A stretch of DNA of 64,000 nt from Cannabis sativa. Taxonomy: Eukaryota; Streptophyta; Magnoliopsida; Rosales; Cannabaceae. The notes beneath the pieces are model-generated. The model was not told where the DNA came from. It was given only the letters and a program-made list of their open reading frames with translations, and did not search any database. A program made the translations under genes and the position numbers. Positions 10,095 to 20,508 of the stretch are shown piece after piece. Position 1 is the stretch's first letter. Each line of letters begins with the position of its first letter. The stretch spans positions 18,006,041 to 18,070,040 of the forward strand of contig NC_083606.1 of NCBI RefSeq assembly GCF_029168945.1, given 5' to 3'.

Positions 10095-11335
10095 CCAGAT
10101 GATGATAATCCAAGGGTAACTTCTGTTAATCCTGCTCTTGTTGATCAAAATATTAAAGCGCTTATGGAAACTGATTCGCTGGCTTGGGATATTGACTTGG
10201 TGCATGATTTGTTTAATGAAAGGGATGCTACTTTGATTCTTAGCATTTCTTTGTCTTCAAGTCGTTTATGTTATGCTTGGTATTGGAGTTGGGAAAACTT
10301 GGGCTACTTTTCAGTCAAATCAATTTATAAGTTCTTGCAAGTGAGCAAAGAATTGGGGGCATGGGATGATAATTCCATGTTTTATACTCTTTGGAAGCTA
10401 AGTGTTCCCCCAAAAGTGAAAGACTTGTTATGGTGGGCTGCTACTAATTGTTTGCCTACAAAAACAAGACTCCGCTCTAGACATGTGCCGGTTGATGCCG
10501 TTTGCCCTGTGTGCAAAGAGATTGATGAAACAATCTACCATAGCCTGGTGGATTGCTCTTTTGCCAAGGCATGTTGGCAACAGTTGGCTGCTAAAGTTAA
10601 TCTGACAGTAGTTGGTTCTTTTGCCAATTGGCTTGCTTCAGTCCTACAGCAGGTAGATGAGGAAAAACGAAAGCTAGTTGCAATGACATGTTGGGCGATA
10701 TGGAGGCATCGTAATGAATTAGTTTGGTCTGAGAAAATTCTTACGGTTGAGAGCGTTGTTCATTTAACTAAAGCCCTCCTCACAGATTGGACTCGGGCTC
10801 AAGATACAACTATTATTCCCACTGCTGCTTTCCTTACAGATGTAGATGGAGATGAAACATGGATCAAACCAGATGTTAATACCTTGAAGATTAATATTGA
10901 TGCTGCCATTTTTTTTTTCAGAGAATGGAACTTATAGCTTCGCGGGGGTAATTAGAGACGAAACTGGTGCTTTGGTAGAGGCATTTAGCTACTGTCGTTC
11001 AGGAGTGTTGCAGCCCGAAATGGTGGAAGCCTTGGTTGTTAAGGAGGCGCTGAGTTGGATTAAGGCAAAGGATTGGAAGGAGTTGTCATTGAAACTGATA
11101 GTCTTACAGTGGTGCAAGCGTTACATAGTTCTCTTCCTATGGTTTCATACTTTGGAAGTGTTATTTTTTATTGTAAGATGATGTTAAATGATTTGAGAGA
11201 TGTTTTTGTCAATTTTATTAGACGTTCTGCAAATAGTGTTGCTCACTTTTTAGCTTATTTAGTTGTTGGTCGTGTTATCAGGAGTAGTGATGTTACTCCA
11301 GATTTTAATCATGTAATCACTATGGATTGTAAATA
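10095..11335 (+). pseudogene. LINE ORF2 C-terminus: zf-RVT and RNase H-like domains
   Basis: The first frame (from about 10164) carries a zinc-binding reverse-transcriptase-associated domain. Visible parts are VPPKVKDLLWWAATNCLPTK and CPVCKEIDETIYHSLVDCSF, the usual CxxC...HxxxxC pattern. After a frame break in a T-run near 10905 comes an RVT_3-type RNase H domain: INIDAA, FAGVIRDETGALVEAF, then after another break near 11080 VIETDSLTVVQAL and IRRSANSVAHFLA. The last two carry the acidic ETD and the ...N..AH... motif of this family. The reverse transcriptase and endonuclease are absent. Two frameshifts and the truncation make it dead. Confidence 0.88.
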
Positions 11336-11370
11336 ATAAAGATGATGATTTTATTTCAAAAAAAAAAAAA
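10095..11370 (+). mobile_element. 5'-truncated LINE (non-LTR) insertion
   Basis: Only the 3' part of a plant LINE is present. It ends in a poly(A) run (11358-11370) shortly after an AATAAA signal. The flanks carry an imperfect 12 bp duplication, TACTTTATAGTC at 10083-10094 and TGCTTTAAAGTC at 11371-11382 (10 of 12 match). The 5' truncation is what target-primed reverse transcription usually leaves. Confidence 0.8.
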
Positions 11371-11656
11371 TGCTTTAAAGTCATTTTTCATTTTTCTCTT
11401 TAATTCTCTCTTTTCTTTAATTTTTTATTAATTTTATATATATTAATTAATACAAAATATATATTTTCCTTTATTTATTTATTTTTTAAAAAAAATGATA
11501 ACTCAAAAAATAAAATTTTGTTATTAGTTTTTTTTTTTTTTTGGTTTTTGCCTCGTTTTGGCTTCTTTTTTTTTAAATTAAAATTTTAAAAAATAATATA
11601 CAATTAATATATTAAAAAATTTATATCCTACCATATATACAAAGTTATTTTCTAAG

Positions 11657-11885
11657 GGAAATTTCATTATTTGCCCTTAATAATATAACTTATATCAAAA
11701 TTTATACCATTTTATAATTTGTACAAATGTATTCCTCTAATTTTAAAAGATTCCTAAAATACCCCCTAAATTAAACTTTCCCTCTCTCTTTCTGACGCTC
11801 CCTCTCTCTCTCTCTCTCTTCACGATCACGAACCCACAACCCACAAACCAGACGTTCCCTCTCTCTCTCTCTCTCTCTCTCCGTT
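11657..11885. repeat. MULE-1 left TIR with CT microsatellite
   Basis: Shares GGGAAATTTCA, CCTTAATAATA, ATCAAAATTTATAC and AATTTGTACAAAT with the inverted right end, then runs into (CT)n tracts at 11797-11882. CT-rich leaders are common in plant 5' UTRs and this may lie in the ULP gene transcript. Confidence 0.85.
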
Positions 11886-12093
11886 CTCCTCACGAGCACG
11901 AACCCACAACCCACAACCCCTCACGAACCCACAACCCGCTCCCAGACTCACGAACCCACGAACCTACGAACCCAAGAATCCACGAACCCCACGACCGACG
12001 ACGAAGAAGAGGACGAACACCCACGGCGTCCCACGGCGATCCACGACCACGAGTACGAAGCACTGAAGCACTGAACCACTGAACCACGAAAAG
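11886..12093 (+). other. Probable 5' UTR exon of the ULP gene with ACCCACGAAC repeats
   Basis: A short C/A-rich array (CACGAACCCACAACC and variants) leads to a perfect donor, AAG|GTAAGT, at 12093/12094. No ORF of note. The position between the TIR and a large intron suggests a non-coding first exon. Confidence 0.5.
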
Positions 12094-12954
12094 GTAAGTT
12101 TTTTTCTGTTTAAATTTTAGAAATTTCAATGCAAATTTGTGTATGTGCTTCAGATTTTGTGTGTTTTAGATTGTATATGCGAATCTAGATGTCAATACTT
12201 GCATGTTGTATATGTTGGATATGTTTCAATGGTGTTTTGTGTGTTTTTACATAGTTATCGATGAAATGTCGATAGGATGTCGATATGTATAGGTATCTGT
12301 TTATGTGTTTGAACATTGTTGTCGACAGGTTGTCGACGTAATGTCGACAACTTGTCGATGGTTTACCTTTGTTTGATGTTATGTAGTTTTGCCCTAGAAT
12401 GTCGACAATTTGTCGACTGTATGTCGATAGTTTGTCGATAATAAGTTGCAGTTCATTCTTTTGGTAGTTCACTGTTAGAATGTCGACAATTTGTCGACTG
12501 TATGTCGATAGTTTGTCGATTATAAATCTCAGTTGATTCTTTTGGTAGTTCACTGTTAGAATGTCGACAATTTGTCGACTGTATGTCGATAGTTTGTCGA
12601 TTATAAATCCCAGTTGATTCTTTTGGTAGTTTACTGTTAGAATGTCGACAATTTTTCGACTGTATGTCGATAGTTTGTCGATTATAAATTCAAGTTGATT
12701 CTTTTGGTAGTTTACTGTTAGAATGTCGACAATTTGTCGACTGTTTGTCGACTGTATGTCGACAAGTTGTCGATGTTGATCGTTTGTCACTGCTTTTATG
12801 ATAATGTCGATAGCATGTCGATTGTATGTCGACGATTTGTCGACCAGTGTTGAATGTTTGACAATGTCGACAGAATGTCGACATGATGTCGATGTTATGT
12901 CGACATTTCTTAACTTTTTTGACATTTAAATTTTTTTGGTCTTTGATTTTTCAG
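12094..12954 (+). other. Predicted 5'-UTR intron filled with TGTCGAY motifs
   Basis: The donor AAG|GTAAGT and the acceptor TTTTTCAG|ATGG immediately before the ULP start codon define an 861 bp intron. Its body holds the TGTCGAY array. Splicing is inferred from the sites only. Confidence 0.6.
12250..12910 (+). repeat. Left subterminal array of TGTCGAC/TGTCGAT with 81-82 bp tandem units
   Basis: I count about 34 GTCGA pentamers in some 650 bases, nearly all as TGTCGA(C/T) in plus orientation. From about 12399 to 12760 they form a tandem array with a period of 81-82 bases, just over four units. Each unit carries four motifs followed by a spacer TATAAAT...GATTCTTTTGGTAGTT. A long minus-strand open frame across it is a by-product of the repeat. 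Similar motifs occur in mirrored orientation near the right end of the same element. Confidence 0.9.
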
Positions 12955-15820
12955 ATGGCTCCCAGACTCATTATTCCAGCACCCGAGCATTTTACTGGCC
13001 GCGTCACATATAGGGGCACTGGAATTTTTGCAAAAATCAAAGCTCGGTTTGAGGAGTTCAACCTTAATAACACGGCGAAGGAAAGCCGTTTCGGGAGCTT
13101 CTGGAATGCCGTACCCTTGACATTCTCCTCGGTGTTATTTCACCAGTTGATGCTCCACAAAATGAAAGTGGATGCTCAGGAGGAGTTGAGGATGCGGTTT
13201 TATGTTGGTCGGAAGGAGGTCTGATTCGGGGTGCTCGAGTTTGCACTCATTACAGGCCTGGACTTCTCCTCGGGGCCAACAGAAGAGGAGAAGGCTGCGC
13301 AGGTCGCGCGCTCGGGGTCAGACCGATTGATCAACAGATATTTCAACCGGTCTGATAGTGTGAAGATGTTAGCACTCCAACTTCAGTTCACAAACTGCCA
13401 GAACCCGGAAGACTTGTACAAGCTCGGCTTGTGCTTGTTTGTGGAGTCAGTGCTTCTAGGCCGCGAGGCAAACGCGCTGATTACGCCTCACATACTTAGA
13501 TATGTGGAAGACCTCGAGTTCTTCTTCCGGATTCCTTGGGGGAAGCACTCATTCGCCAGACTCATGCACTCGCTTCAGAAAGACATGTTGAAACAGAAGG
13601 CCAACTACGAGAAGAAACTGAGTTCGGATGTTCAGCACGAGTGCAAATACACAGCATATGGCTTCGCACCTGTAGTACAATATTGGGCGTACGAGGCCAT
13701 TTTGGAGGTTGGGAAGAGGTATGGCACGAACCACGGGATTCGGTTCCCCAGGATGCTTAGCTAGACGAGCAAAGGCGATATTGGGAAGAAAGACGTCAGC
13801 GCATTATTTTCTAGACGGGTATGATTTTCACTTATGTTCGGAGTAATTATTTAACATAAATGCTTGTAATAAATGCTAAATGGTTTTATTTTGATATTTT
13901 TTGAACCATAAACAGAATCTTGAAGTGGTGAAGGGGCTACTTCCACGGACAGAGGAGGAGGCATTTGTGAGGACGATATCTTACGATGGTGTGGAGAACC
14001 TGGTTGATGATGTTGTGGATGACACAGAGGCTGAGGCAGGTAGTCAGGTACCAGAGACTCAGGTGCCAGACACTCAGGAAACAGACACTCAGGTACCAAT
14101 TTTTGGAACTTTTTTTTTATGTCTTTATTTTTTATTGTTTTTGTTTTGTGATATTTGTTACATTGTGGAATTATCGTATGCTTACCGTATTTTTTTTATA
14201 TATATTTTTTCAGGCCACTGGTTCAGAACCTCAGCCCAGTGCACCATCTTCATCAGGCGTTCGGGGTGCCGAGTACACTGATTTAGTGGCTCGGTTGGAT
14301 AGGATCGAGGCTGACACTCAGGGTCTGTATGCCTGCTCATGTCGAGCCGAAGAAGGCATACGAGACCGGCCATGTAGAGTGAAGGGTGGTCGAACGTAAT
14401 TATGGAGCGGCTCGGACACATATTGGCCATGTTGAATCGTCCGCCAACGACGGCTTCGGCACGGAGGCCCCAAGATCCATCTACCCCACCACCAGCTGCT
14501 TCACCCCCAGTAGAAGAGGATGAGGTCTTCCCCGACGATTACGATCCTTATGAGGGAGCTCCAGCGACTCCGATCGAGGCACAACCTCTTATCCATGTAC
14601 ATGACACCGAGTCGCAGGGTGAGATTCTATCGATAGAGGCACAACCTGCAGTGGTTAAGAGTCGGAAGAGGAAGAGAAAGCCTCATGTATGGTTCGGTGA
14701 CTATACGGAGATGAAGAGGAGACATAGGCCATCTTCGACTTTTGATCCCCTGGAGCCACCGGATGAGAAATTGTTAACCACTTTCCGAAAGTGGTGTGTT
14801 GGACTCATTCCAAACCACCGACTTCGGGATTTGAGAAGTGGTGATTATGGTCCAGGATTCTTTTGGACAATGCTCACACCAAAGGAATGGCTTACAGATG
14901 ACGTAAGTAAAGTATTTTATAATATTACTTCACTTTACAACTTTATGTGCAATTAATATATTTTTTTTGTCTAACTGACATTTCCCTTTATATGCAGCAT
15001 ATAGATGCAGCAATGCATATGCTGAGGAGGCGACGCACCGACTATCCACTGACATTTCATCAGAAGGGTATCATTCTCTCCACATTCGTGACCGCCATGA
15101 TCAGCAGTGCATGGACGAGCCACAAGGGTCCGAGGAAAAACTTTGTGTGGGAGGATTATATCCTGACTACTGCAGAGGGGTTCATAAGGTATTGTTTTAG
15201 TAAGATTTTAAATGTTAATTGTTTGGGAAGATTATTATGGTTTGTTAATTGTTTCGTTGTTCTCTGTAATTACAGTCCCAAGTCTTTGAGAGATGGAGGG
15301 GTAACGAGTTTATTTACTTCGTTCTGAACCTTCCCGAGGCAAGGCACTGGGTCACAGTTGAAGTCGACATAGAGCTGTGGAAAATTAATGTCTACGACTG
15401 TGATTCCGGCGTACGTCATTGGACCGCCTTGGAACCCATCCTCGAAGGTTTGGGCGGGCTGGCGCGCCCTCGCTAATCCTTGCAACGGGGAATTTCCACA
15501 TAACAACCGGATCATGGCGTTAGCTAAGCGTGACATCACGGTGCTTCCAAAAATGCACTCGACTCGAGCCACTCACGACTTAGTTACGAAGTCGGCAACC
15601 GGGTACATAGCGATAAAAAAGTACTATAGTATTAAAATATGTTTTACGTTAGACTGACTTTACATTTTATTTTGCATTTAGTGGTGATTGTGGCGTCTAT
15701 TGCATTGAGTATGTGGAGCATCTCATGATGCAGCGTGGATTGACCGATGTGACGCCAGACCGGATAGCTATGTTTCGTCAACGGTGGTGTGTTGATTTAT
15801 TTTACCAAAATGTCGGCTGA
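12955..15820 (+). pseudogene. ULP1-like cysteine protease gene of MULE-1 (DUF1985 + C48), decayed
   Basis: Predicted exons are about 12955-13818, 13916-14092, 14214-14902, 14998-15188, 15276-15602 and 15682-15820, all with GT-AG borders. The N-terminal part resembles DUF1985 (FEEFNLNNTAKESRFGSFW, LEFALITGLDF). The C-terminal part is a C48/ULP1 peptidase. It shows the His region (EARHWVTVEVD), the Asp region (NVYDCDSG) and the Cys region, SGDCGVYCIEYVEHLM. It is interrupted by a TGA at 13222-13224, a TAG at 13762, a frame break near 14398 and another near 15470. ULP1 enzymes cleave SUMO-like conjugates. Kaonashi MULEs carry such genes, but their role in transposition is unproven. Catalytic residues remain visible, so decay is recent or some breaks may be sequence errors. 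Confidence 0.88.
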
Positions 15821-16043
15821 TTATATGTGTAATTATTGCGACATTGTATATTTTGTGTAATTAACATTACAATATATAGATTTTCTTTTCGTTCAAATTT
15901 TGATAATTATTCGTGGTTTCAAATATAAAATATCAATATTATTCAACAAAAATAACTATTAAACCTAAAAATAATTAAAATATTTGAAAAATATTCAACC
16001 TCAACAAAAATAACTATGACAAAATATGCATCATTACAATATA

Positions 16044-18665
16044 TCAAATTTCCCAACGAATACGTACAAGACGCCTCAGATGCGGGCTTTGCATGTTGCT
16101 CTGTTGTGGCTCAGCGCCACAGCGGCTGCAGTTTCGTGGTACAGAACCTTTTTTATCACCAGACGGGAAACAGTTCTCCCGTCTTCTTCCAGCGTTGCTT
16201 TTTCTTGGACGACCTACAGGCTTCTTTTCCACAGGTACCCCAACTTTCATATTCTTGATGTGTTCTGGGAGAACCCAATCATCCTCGTCACCAGCAAGAT
16301 TAATGGTATCATCGTAAATCTTCCTCCACGTTTCTTTTGAATAATAAGGTGAGCAAAGCGTGTACACACTTGTGTTCGTTTTCAATGCCGCGGCACATGC
16401 ATGAAGGCAAGGGAGTTTCAATAACGTGAACACGCCGCAGGTGCATGTTCTTTCAACTAGATTCACATCACCACCTCTTTCACCGTTAGGTCCCCTACCA
16501 ACGTTATACAAATTGGCTCCATTTCGTTGGACGCGCCTGTACCTTGCATTTTCATGAATTTTTGCCAAGTTTTTTTCAAAGAGCGTGGCCAAAGGGGTGG
16601 CACATTTGTCAGCATTTTCGAGGCGATCAGCGAACCACGATTGGAGTGTGAACCTGATAAATTCAACCAAAGTAGTTATTGGATATTTTCTGAACTCTTC
16701 TGTGACACTATTGAAGCTTTCAGCAGCGTTGCTCGTCATGATGTTGTATCTATCGCCCAAACAATAAGGGTGAGCCCACTTCTCAAACCCTATACTCTCC
16801 ACATATGCAGCAATGGCCGGATTCATCTTTCTAAGCTTCTCGAACTCTCTATCGCATTCAGTCTTCGACCATGCGTAAGCAACATTATATATTTGGTTGT
16901 GAAAAGCATCGGTCTTGAATTTGGCGTTCACGTTCATAACAATGTGGTGATAGCATGCACAGTGGACCGCTTCGGGAAAAACGAGTTCAACAGCATGATC
17001 AATGCTTTGATGCCTATCTGACACAAACACTAAGTTCTCAACCACGCCAATTGCTACCCTCAACTTCTGTAAGAAATACGTCCAGGAGTCGTTATTCTCA
17101 CTGTCAACGATACCATAAGCAACCGGCAACAATTGGTTGTTCGCATCGTATGCCACAGCAACTAACATTATACCGCCGTACTTCGTCTTTAAGAAGGTGT
17201 CATCGATACTCAAAACAGGACGACAAAAAGAAAAGCCCCTTCTACATGCACCGAGTGATATAAAACAGTACTTGAACCGCTCATCCTCTAAGTACAAGTC
17301 AGTAATGGTACCTGGATTCTTCTGTTCCAGCATGTACAAGTACCCAGGAAGCTTCATGTATGAAAACTCAGGCGTACCCCTAGCATACGTAAGTCCCATC
17401 TCCCTGCACCTCCACGCCTTCACATAACTCATACTGATACCGTAGTTGTCAAACATGTCCCTCTGTATGTCTTTAGCCTTGTACTTAGTTCCGTCTTGGG
17501 TGTACTTCCCCTTAATAAGGTGGCCAACTACCCATGGTGCTGCTTGACGGTGATCTGAACGTCTCGCATTCAAGTTACATGTGTGTTCATTGTGAAATAC
17601 AGTGACCTCAAAGTTGTCAGAATGCATCTTCTTCCTCCCCCTCAATCTCCATTTACAATCTGGAGCCTTGCATGTAACGTACAACACATCAGGGGATGAC
17701 TTCTTCACCATCCACTCGAAATTGTTATTAAGTGCAAACCTACCCACTACTTGTCTCAGTTCTTCCTTGTTTTCATAAAAATTACCAAGCTCTATCACCC
17801 CTGCTTCCTTACTTTGTAAACAAGTAGTTAGCTCATGATTTTCCATTATATCTTCCTTTGTCCACATGGGAGCTTTGAACTTGGTACAAACTTCAAAAGA
17901 GGAGAACGTTGAGAACGTTGCATGACGAGCATGTTCTTCGCCCGCCCAGTCGACTACTGCTAGTTCCAGGTGTAGTGCGATTTTCACTACGAGGTTGTCG
18001 TTCTCGCTGCGTACCTTGGTTACTCGGTACACACTCTAACCTCAACAATGGTCCCGCTACGGCTTCATCGACTGCTAAATCATGTTCATCGTCCATATTC
18101 AAATCTACAATAGGATCGTTATTGTAGAAGGGTGTATCGAACTCTTCAAACTGATGAAATCCTGTCGCTTCTTGTTCTTGCCCTACATTGGTCAGAACCT
18201 CTAAATTGGTCGGAACCTCTAAATTGGCCGGAACCTCCTCATTCACACCAATCCCAACATCTGTTTCGGGAACGCAAGACCCTACCACACTCCGAGGGAG
18301 AGGATTAGTAGGCGGCGTAGGCTCCGAATTCCCAACTTTTCTCACCTTGGTCACGAATAATGGCATAAACTCTGTATTTGACATTGTTGCCCTCATCTCT
18401 AAAAACGTTCTCAGTTGGCGTTCTCTCTTAATAACCTCTGGCGCAACCATTTTTCCCTTCATGTACAAGGAACAAATCTCCAACTTTAAATCATACGCTA
18501 CCGGATCAACTTCCAACTCTTCATATAAAATTTGTCGCAGTTCTTGTAGGGTTGTCTCGGTTTGCTAATCATCAACGTCAAGCTGCTATTTACTTTGTAG
18601 ATCCAATTATAATTCTCACATAACCAAACACCATCGTACGATACAAGAAGGAACACTTTGTCTCC
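16044..18665 (-). pseudogene. mudrA: MURA-type Mutator transposase (nearly intact, one or two frame breaks)
   Basis: The main frame (18032 to 16044, 662 codons) holds the whole catalytic core. Domains in order: a MuDR DNA-binding domain (residues about 80-160, with C121/C126 and H148/H150/C152), the MULE DDE transposase domain (about 270-440, with SIDDTFLK D277/D278, VSDRHQSI D339, CACYHH and SNAAESFNS E438), and a SWIM zinc finger (CTCG C530/C532, then C542/H544). A basic GRPRK tail follows. Upstream, a frame from 18516 encodes the PB1-like N-terminal part. A further piece (KVFLLVSYDGVWLCENYNW) lies just after a likely acceptor at about 18665. Frame breaks fall near 17950-18030 and 18545. 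The stop lies close to the ULP 3' end, so the genes are convergent. Confidence 0.93.
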
Positions 18666-18714
18666 TGCAATTGCAAACCAAAAAAACAAGGTGAGTAAAG
18701 GAAAAAACACCCCA

Positions 18715-19110
18715 AAAAAAATAAAAATCGACATCCCATCGATATCAATAGACATGATGTCGATAATCACAACAGCAGAAATAATGGCACTGATTGTCGA
18801 CATTGTGTCGACATACTATCGACATAACGTCGACAACCACACCAAGGATGCTCGCCATCGACATAATATCGACATACCATCGACATACAATCGACAATTA
18901 ACAACGGTTACACATTTAATGTTAATAAATTTTACCTACGTTCCCAACAACCCTTCCCAACTGACACGTTGCATGTCAGACACGTGTCCTATCGACAAGC
19001 TGTCGACATGACGTTGACATGGCATCGACAAATGAGTTAGCAGTGACACTAAATTGGCATGTTGTCGACATGATGTCGACATAGTATCGACATTCAGTCG
19101 ACAAATACAC
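18715..19110 (-). repeat. Right subterminal TGTCGAY array (mirror of the left one)
   Basis: Dense TCGACA/TCGACAT motifs lie upstream of the MURA gene. Most are ATCGACAT, i.e. TGTCGAT on the minus strand, mixed with palindromic GTCGAC. Relative to each TIR they point the same way as the left array. By symmetry with the left side they may lie in a 5' intron of mudrA. Confidence 0.8.
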
Positions 19111-19188
19111 CATTTCAGGCGTTTTACCTGTACAGTTACGCATTTAATGACCATTAAATTTTCATACATTCCCAACATGTTTACTGCT

Positions 19189-19197
19189 CTATAAAAG
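19189..19197 (+). promoter_or_regulatory. TATA box of the small zinc-ribbon gene
   Basis: CTATAAAAG lies 93 bases upstream of the ATG at 19282, followed by a pyrimidine-rich leader (CTTCTACTTCTCTC). Spacing suits a plant Pol II promoter. Confidence 0.6.
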
Positions 19198-19281
19198 CAA
19201 ATCCCTTTCTTATTCATAAGTGCTCTTGTCTTCTACTTCTCTCTTACTCTTAAAAATTTCTCTTATTCTTAAGTTCTAAAT

Positions 19282-19650
19282 ATGGCCCCAAGAAAGAACA
19301 AAGGCAAATTCCCCATCTTAACTCCTGAAGAGCTGAAGCAGGAGCCTAATGTTGGCATGGTTACTCCTGAAATGCAGAAAGTTTTTGACGCCCAAAGAGC
19401 TTTCGAAAGAGAACGATGTGGGAACGAGTTCAGGTTCAGGCAACTTGAAGCACATTTTTGCAAAACTGGTGTATGGCCGGCTCCACCACCAGGGTTCCCC
19501 GAAGGATGCCGTCGTTGCAAACTAGGCATCTTTAACGGTAAACCGGTGAAGCCTGGAACATTATGCAAGTATTGCAAGGCTCACCCACAAGCCAAAGAAT
19601 TTAAAAAAAAAAAATTTCTTATGCTATGGCTTGTGGTGAGTTTTATTTAA
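19282..19650 (+). CDS. Small zinc-ribbon protein, third gene of MULE-1
   Basis: 122 codons from the ATG at 19282. I do not recognise the family. The basic start MAPRKNKGKF is followed by a proline/glutamate-containing region and a charged predicted helix (VFDAQRAFERE). Next comes a compact cysteine module, GCRRCKLGIF...GTLCKYCKAHP, i.e. CX2C (C76, C79), 15 residues, CX2C (C95, C98), with extra C46 and C60. The spacing suggests one zinc site. It ends in a lysine-rich run and a short hydrophobic tail, but a good donor (TTGTG|GTGAGT at 19635/19636) suggests the last codons may be replaced by a downstream exon. It has its own TATA box and is antisense to the presumed mudrA leader. It lies between the two parts of the right motif array, so it belongs to the element. 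It could be a DNA-binding accessory protein, or a captured fragment. Confidence 0.6.
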   Translation: MAPRKNKGKFPILTPEELKQEPNVGMVTPEMQKVFDAQRAFERERCGNEFRFRQLEAHFCKTGVWPAPPPGFPEGCRRCKLGIFNGKPVKPGTLCKYCKAHPQAKEFKKKKFLMLWLVVSFI

Positions 19651-19789
19651 TGTTTGTTTTTTTTTTATGAACTTTATTTTCTGTTTTTTTTTTATGTTTT
19701 TTTATGTTATGTTATGTTTTTTATGAACTTTATTTAATGTTAATGTTATGTTATGTTTATGTTTTATTCACGGTTTTTTTTCATTTGCA

Positions 19790-20010
19790 TCGATATTTTG
19801 TCGACAAAATATCGACAACTTCTAAAAAAAAAAAGAAAAATGCTTGTTGTCGACATTCTGTCGACAACTGTCGACAAATAGTAAATACCATGTTGGTTGC
19901 ATGATGTCGACATAACGTCGATAATGGTCGTCACTGACCTTTCCTTTTGTAATCATCGACAAACCATCGACATAGTATCGATAGATCATCGATAACACTG
20001 GAAAACCCAT
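19790..20010 (-). repeat. Outer part of the right TGTCGAY array
   Basis: More than ten further TCGACA/GTCGAC/TCGATA motifs (for example ATCGACAAACCATCGACATA near 19954) lie between the small gene and the right TIR. Confidence 0.75.
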
Positions 20011-20269
20011 AATTCGACTGAAAACCAGATCTGCCAGATCTCAACAATTTCAGACCAAAAAACAGCAGTTCCAACAAAAAACACACATATAACAATTTTA
20101 AACTACATAAAGTCAAACAAAATGCTTAAAATACAACTTATCCATTATAATGGTGTAAGATTCTTGAGTGATATTGAGTTGTGCTTCGGTTTTCCACCAA
20201 CACCCACCGAGAAAACAACCATTCAACAGGGAATAAAGAGAGTGACGAGAGAGTGGGACGGATAGAGGG

Positions 20270-20500
20270 AAATTTTTTGATAAGTTTTTCAATTTTTTTC
20301 TAGAGAGAGAGAGTGGTGCACGAGAGAGAGGGAAGAGGGAAGAGAGAGAGAAAGATCAATTTCAGATTTTAGCTATTTTTTTTTTTTAAAAGAGTAAAAT
20401 GGGAAGTTCATGTAATTAATGGACTAAATTTGTACAAATTAAGGAAATGTATAAATTTTGATATGGCTTGTATTATTAAGGCCAAAAATTGAAATTTCCC
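20270..20500. repeat. MULE-1 right TIR with GA microsatellite
   Basis: Inverted partner of the left TIR. GA tracts at 20300-20352 are followed by ATTTGTACAAATTAAGG, TATAAATTTTGATAT, TATTATTAAGG and GAAATTTCCC. The 8 bp duplication TTTTCTAA follows. Confidence 0.85.
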
Positions 20501-20508
20501 TTTTCTAA

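Larger units (their letters stand above)
10029..11656 (+). mobile_element. Helitron-like 5' terminus (element carrying a LINE; 3' end not found)
   Basis: The sequence A|TCTATATATTTATATTAAGG followed by GAGGCGCTGATATGGTGGTCTAAAA matches the 5' ends seen at 21697, 21847 and, on the minus strand, at 29872. All share TCTATATA..., then a GAGGCGGTGA(C/T)GTGGC-type block, then CTAAAAT. Sequence after the LINE (11383-11560) is homologous to 21950-22100, downstream of another such terminus, so it belongs to the same element. The end coordinate given is only the MULE-1 insertion point; the true CTRR terminus could lie beyond MULE-1. Confidence 0.5.
11657..20500. mobile_element. Kaonashi-type Mutator-like element (MULE-1) with three genes
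   Basis: The terminal inverted repeats begin GGGAAATTTC (11657) and end GAAATTTCCC (20500). They match over roughly 150-200 bp, both passing into CT/GA microsatellite. An 8 bp direct repeat, TTTTCTAA, abuts both ends (11649-11656, 20501-20508); MULE duplications are normally 8-11 bp. Inside are a ULP1-like gene (+), a MURA transposase (-) and a small zinc-ribbon gene (+). ULP-carrying MULEs are known as Kaonashi/KI-MULEs. The element sits inside Helitron-like sequence. MURA is nearly whole, so the element was recently autonomous or close to it. Confidence 0.93.

Noticed and set aside
12250..12910. CRISPR-like array
   Set aside because: Regular repeats with spacers, but the repeats are variable palindromic hexamers in a eukaryotic transposon, and the spacers are themselves repeated.
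12185..12925. Long minus-strand open frame (246 codons) rich in STxxRHxVDI repeats
   Set aside because: It is the translation of the TGTCGAY tandem array; the repeat period (81-82 bases, mostly a multiple of three) keeps the frame open. There is no start context, codon bias or domain.
16093..17427. Plus-strand ORFs opposite the MURA gene
   Set aside because: They are shadows of the transposase coding strand.
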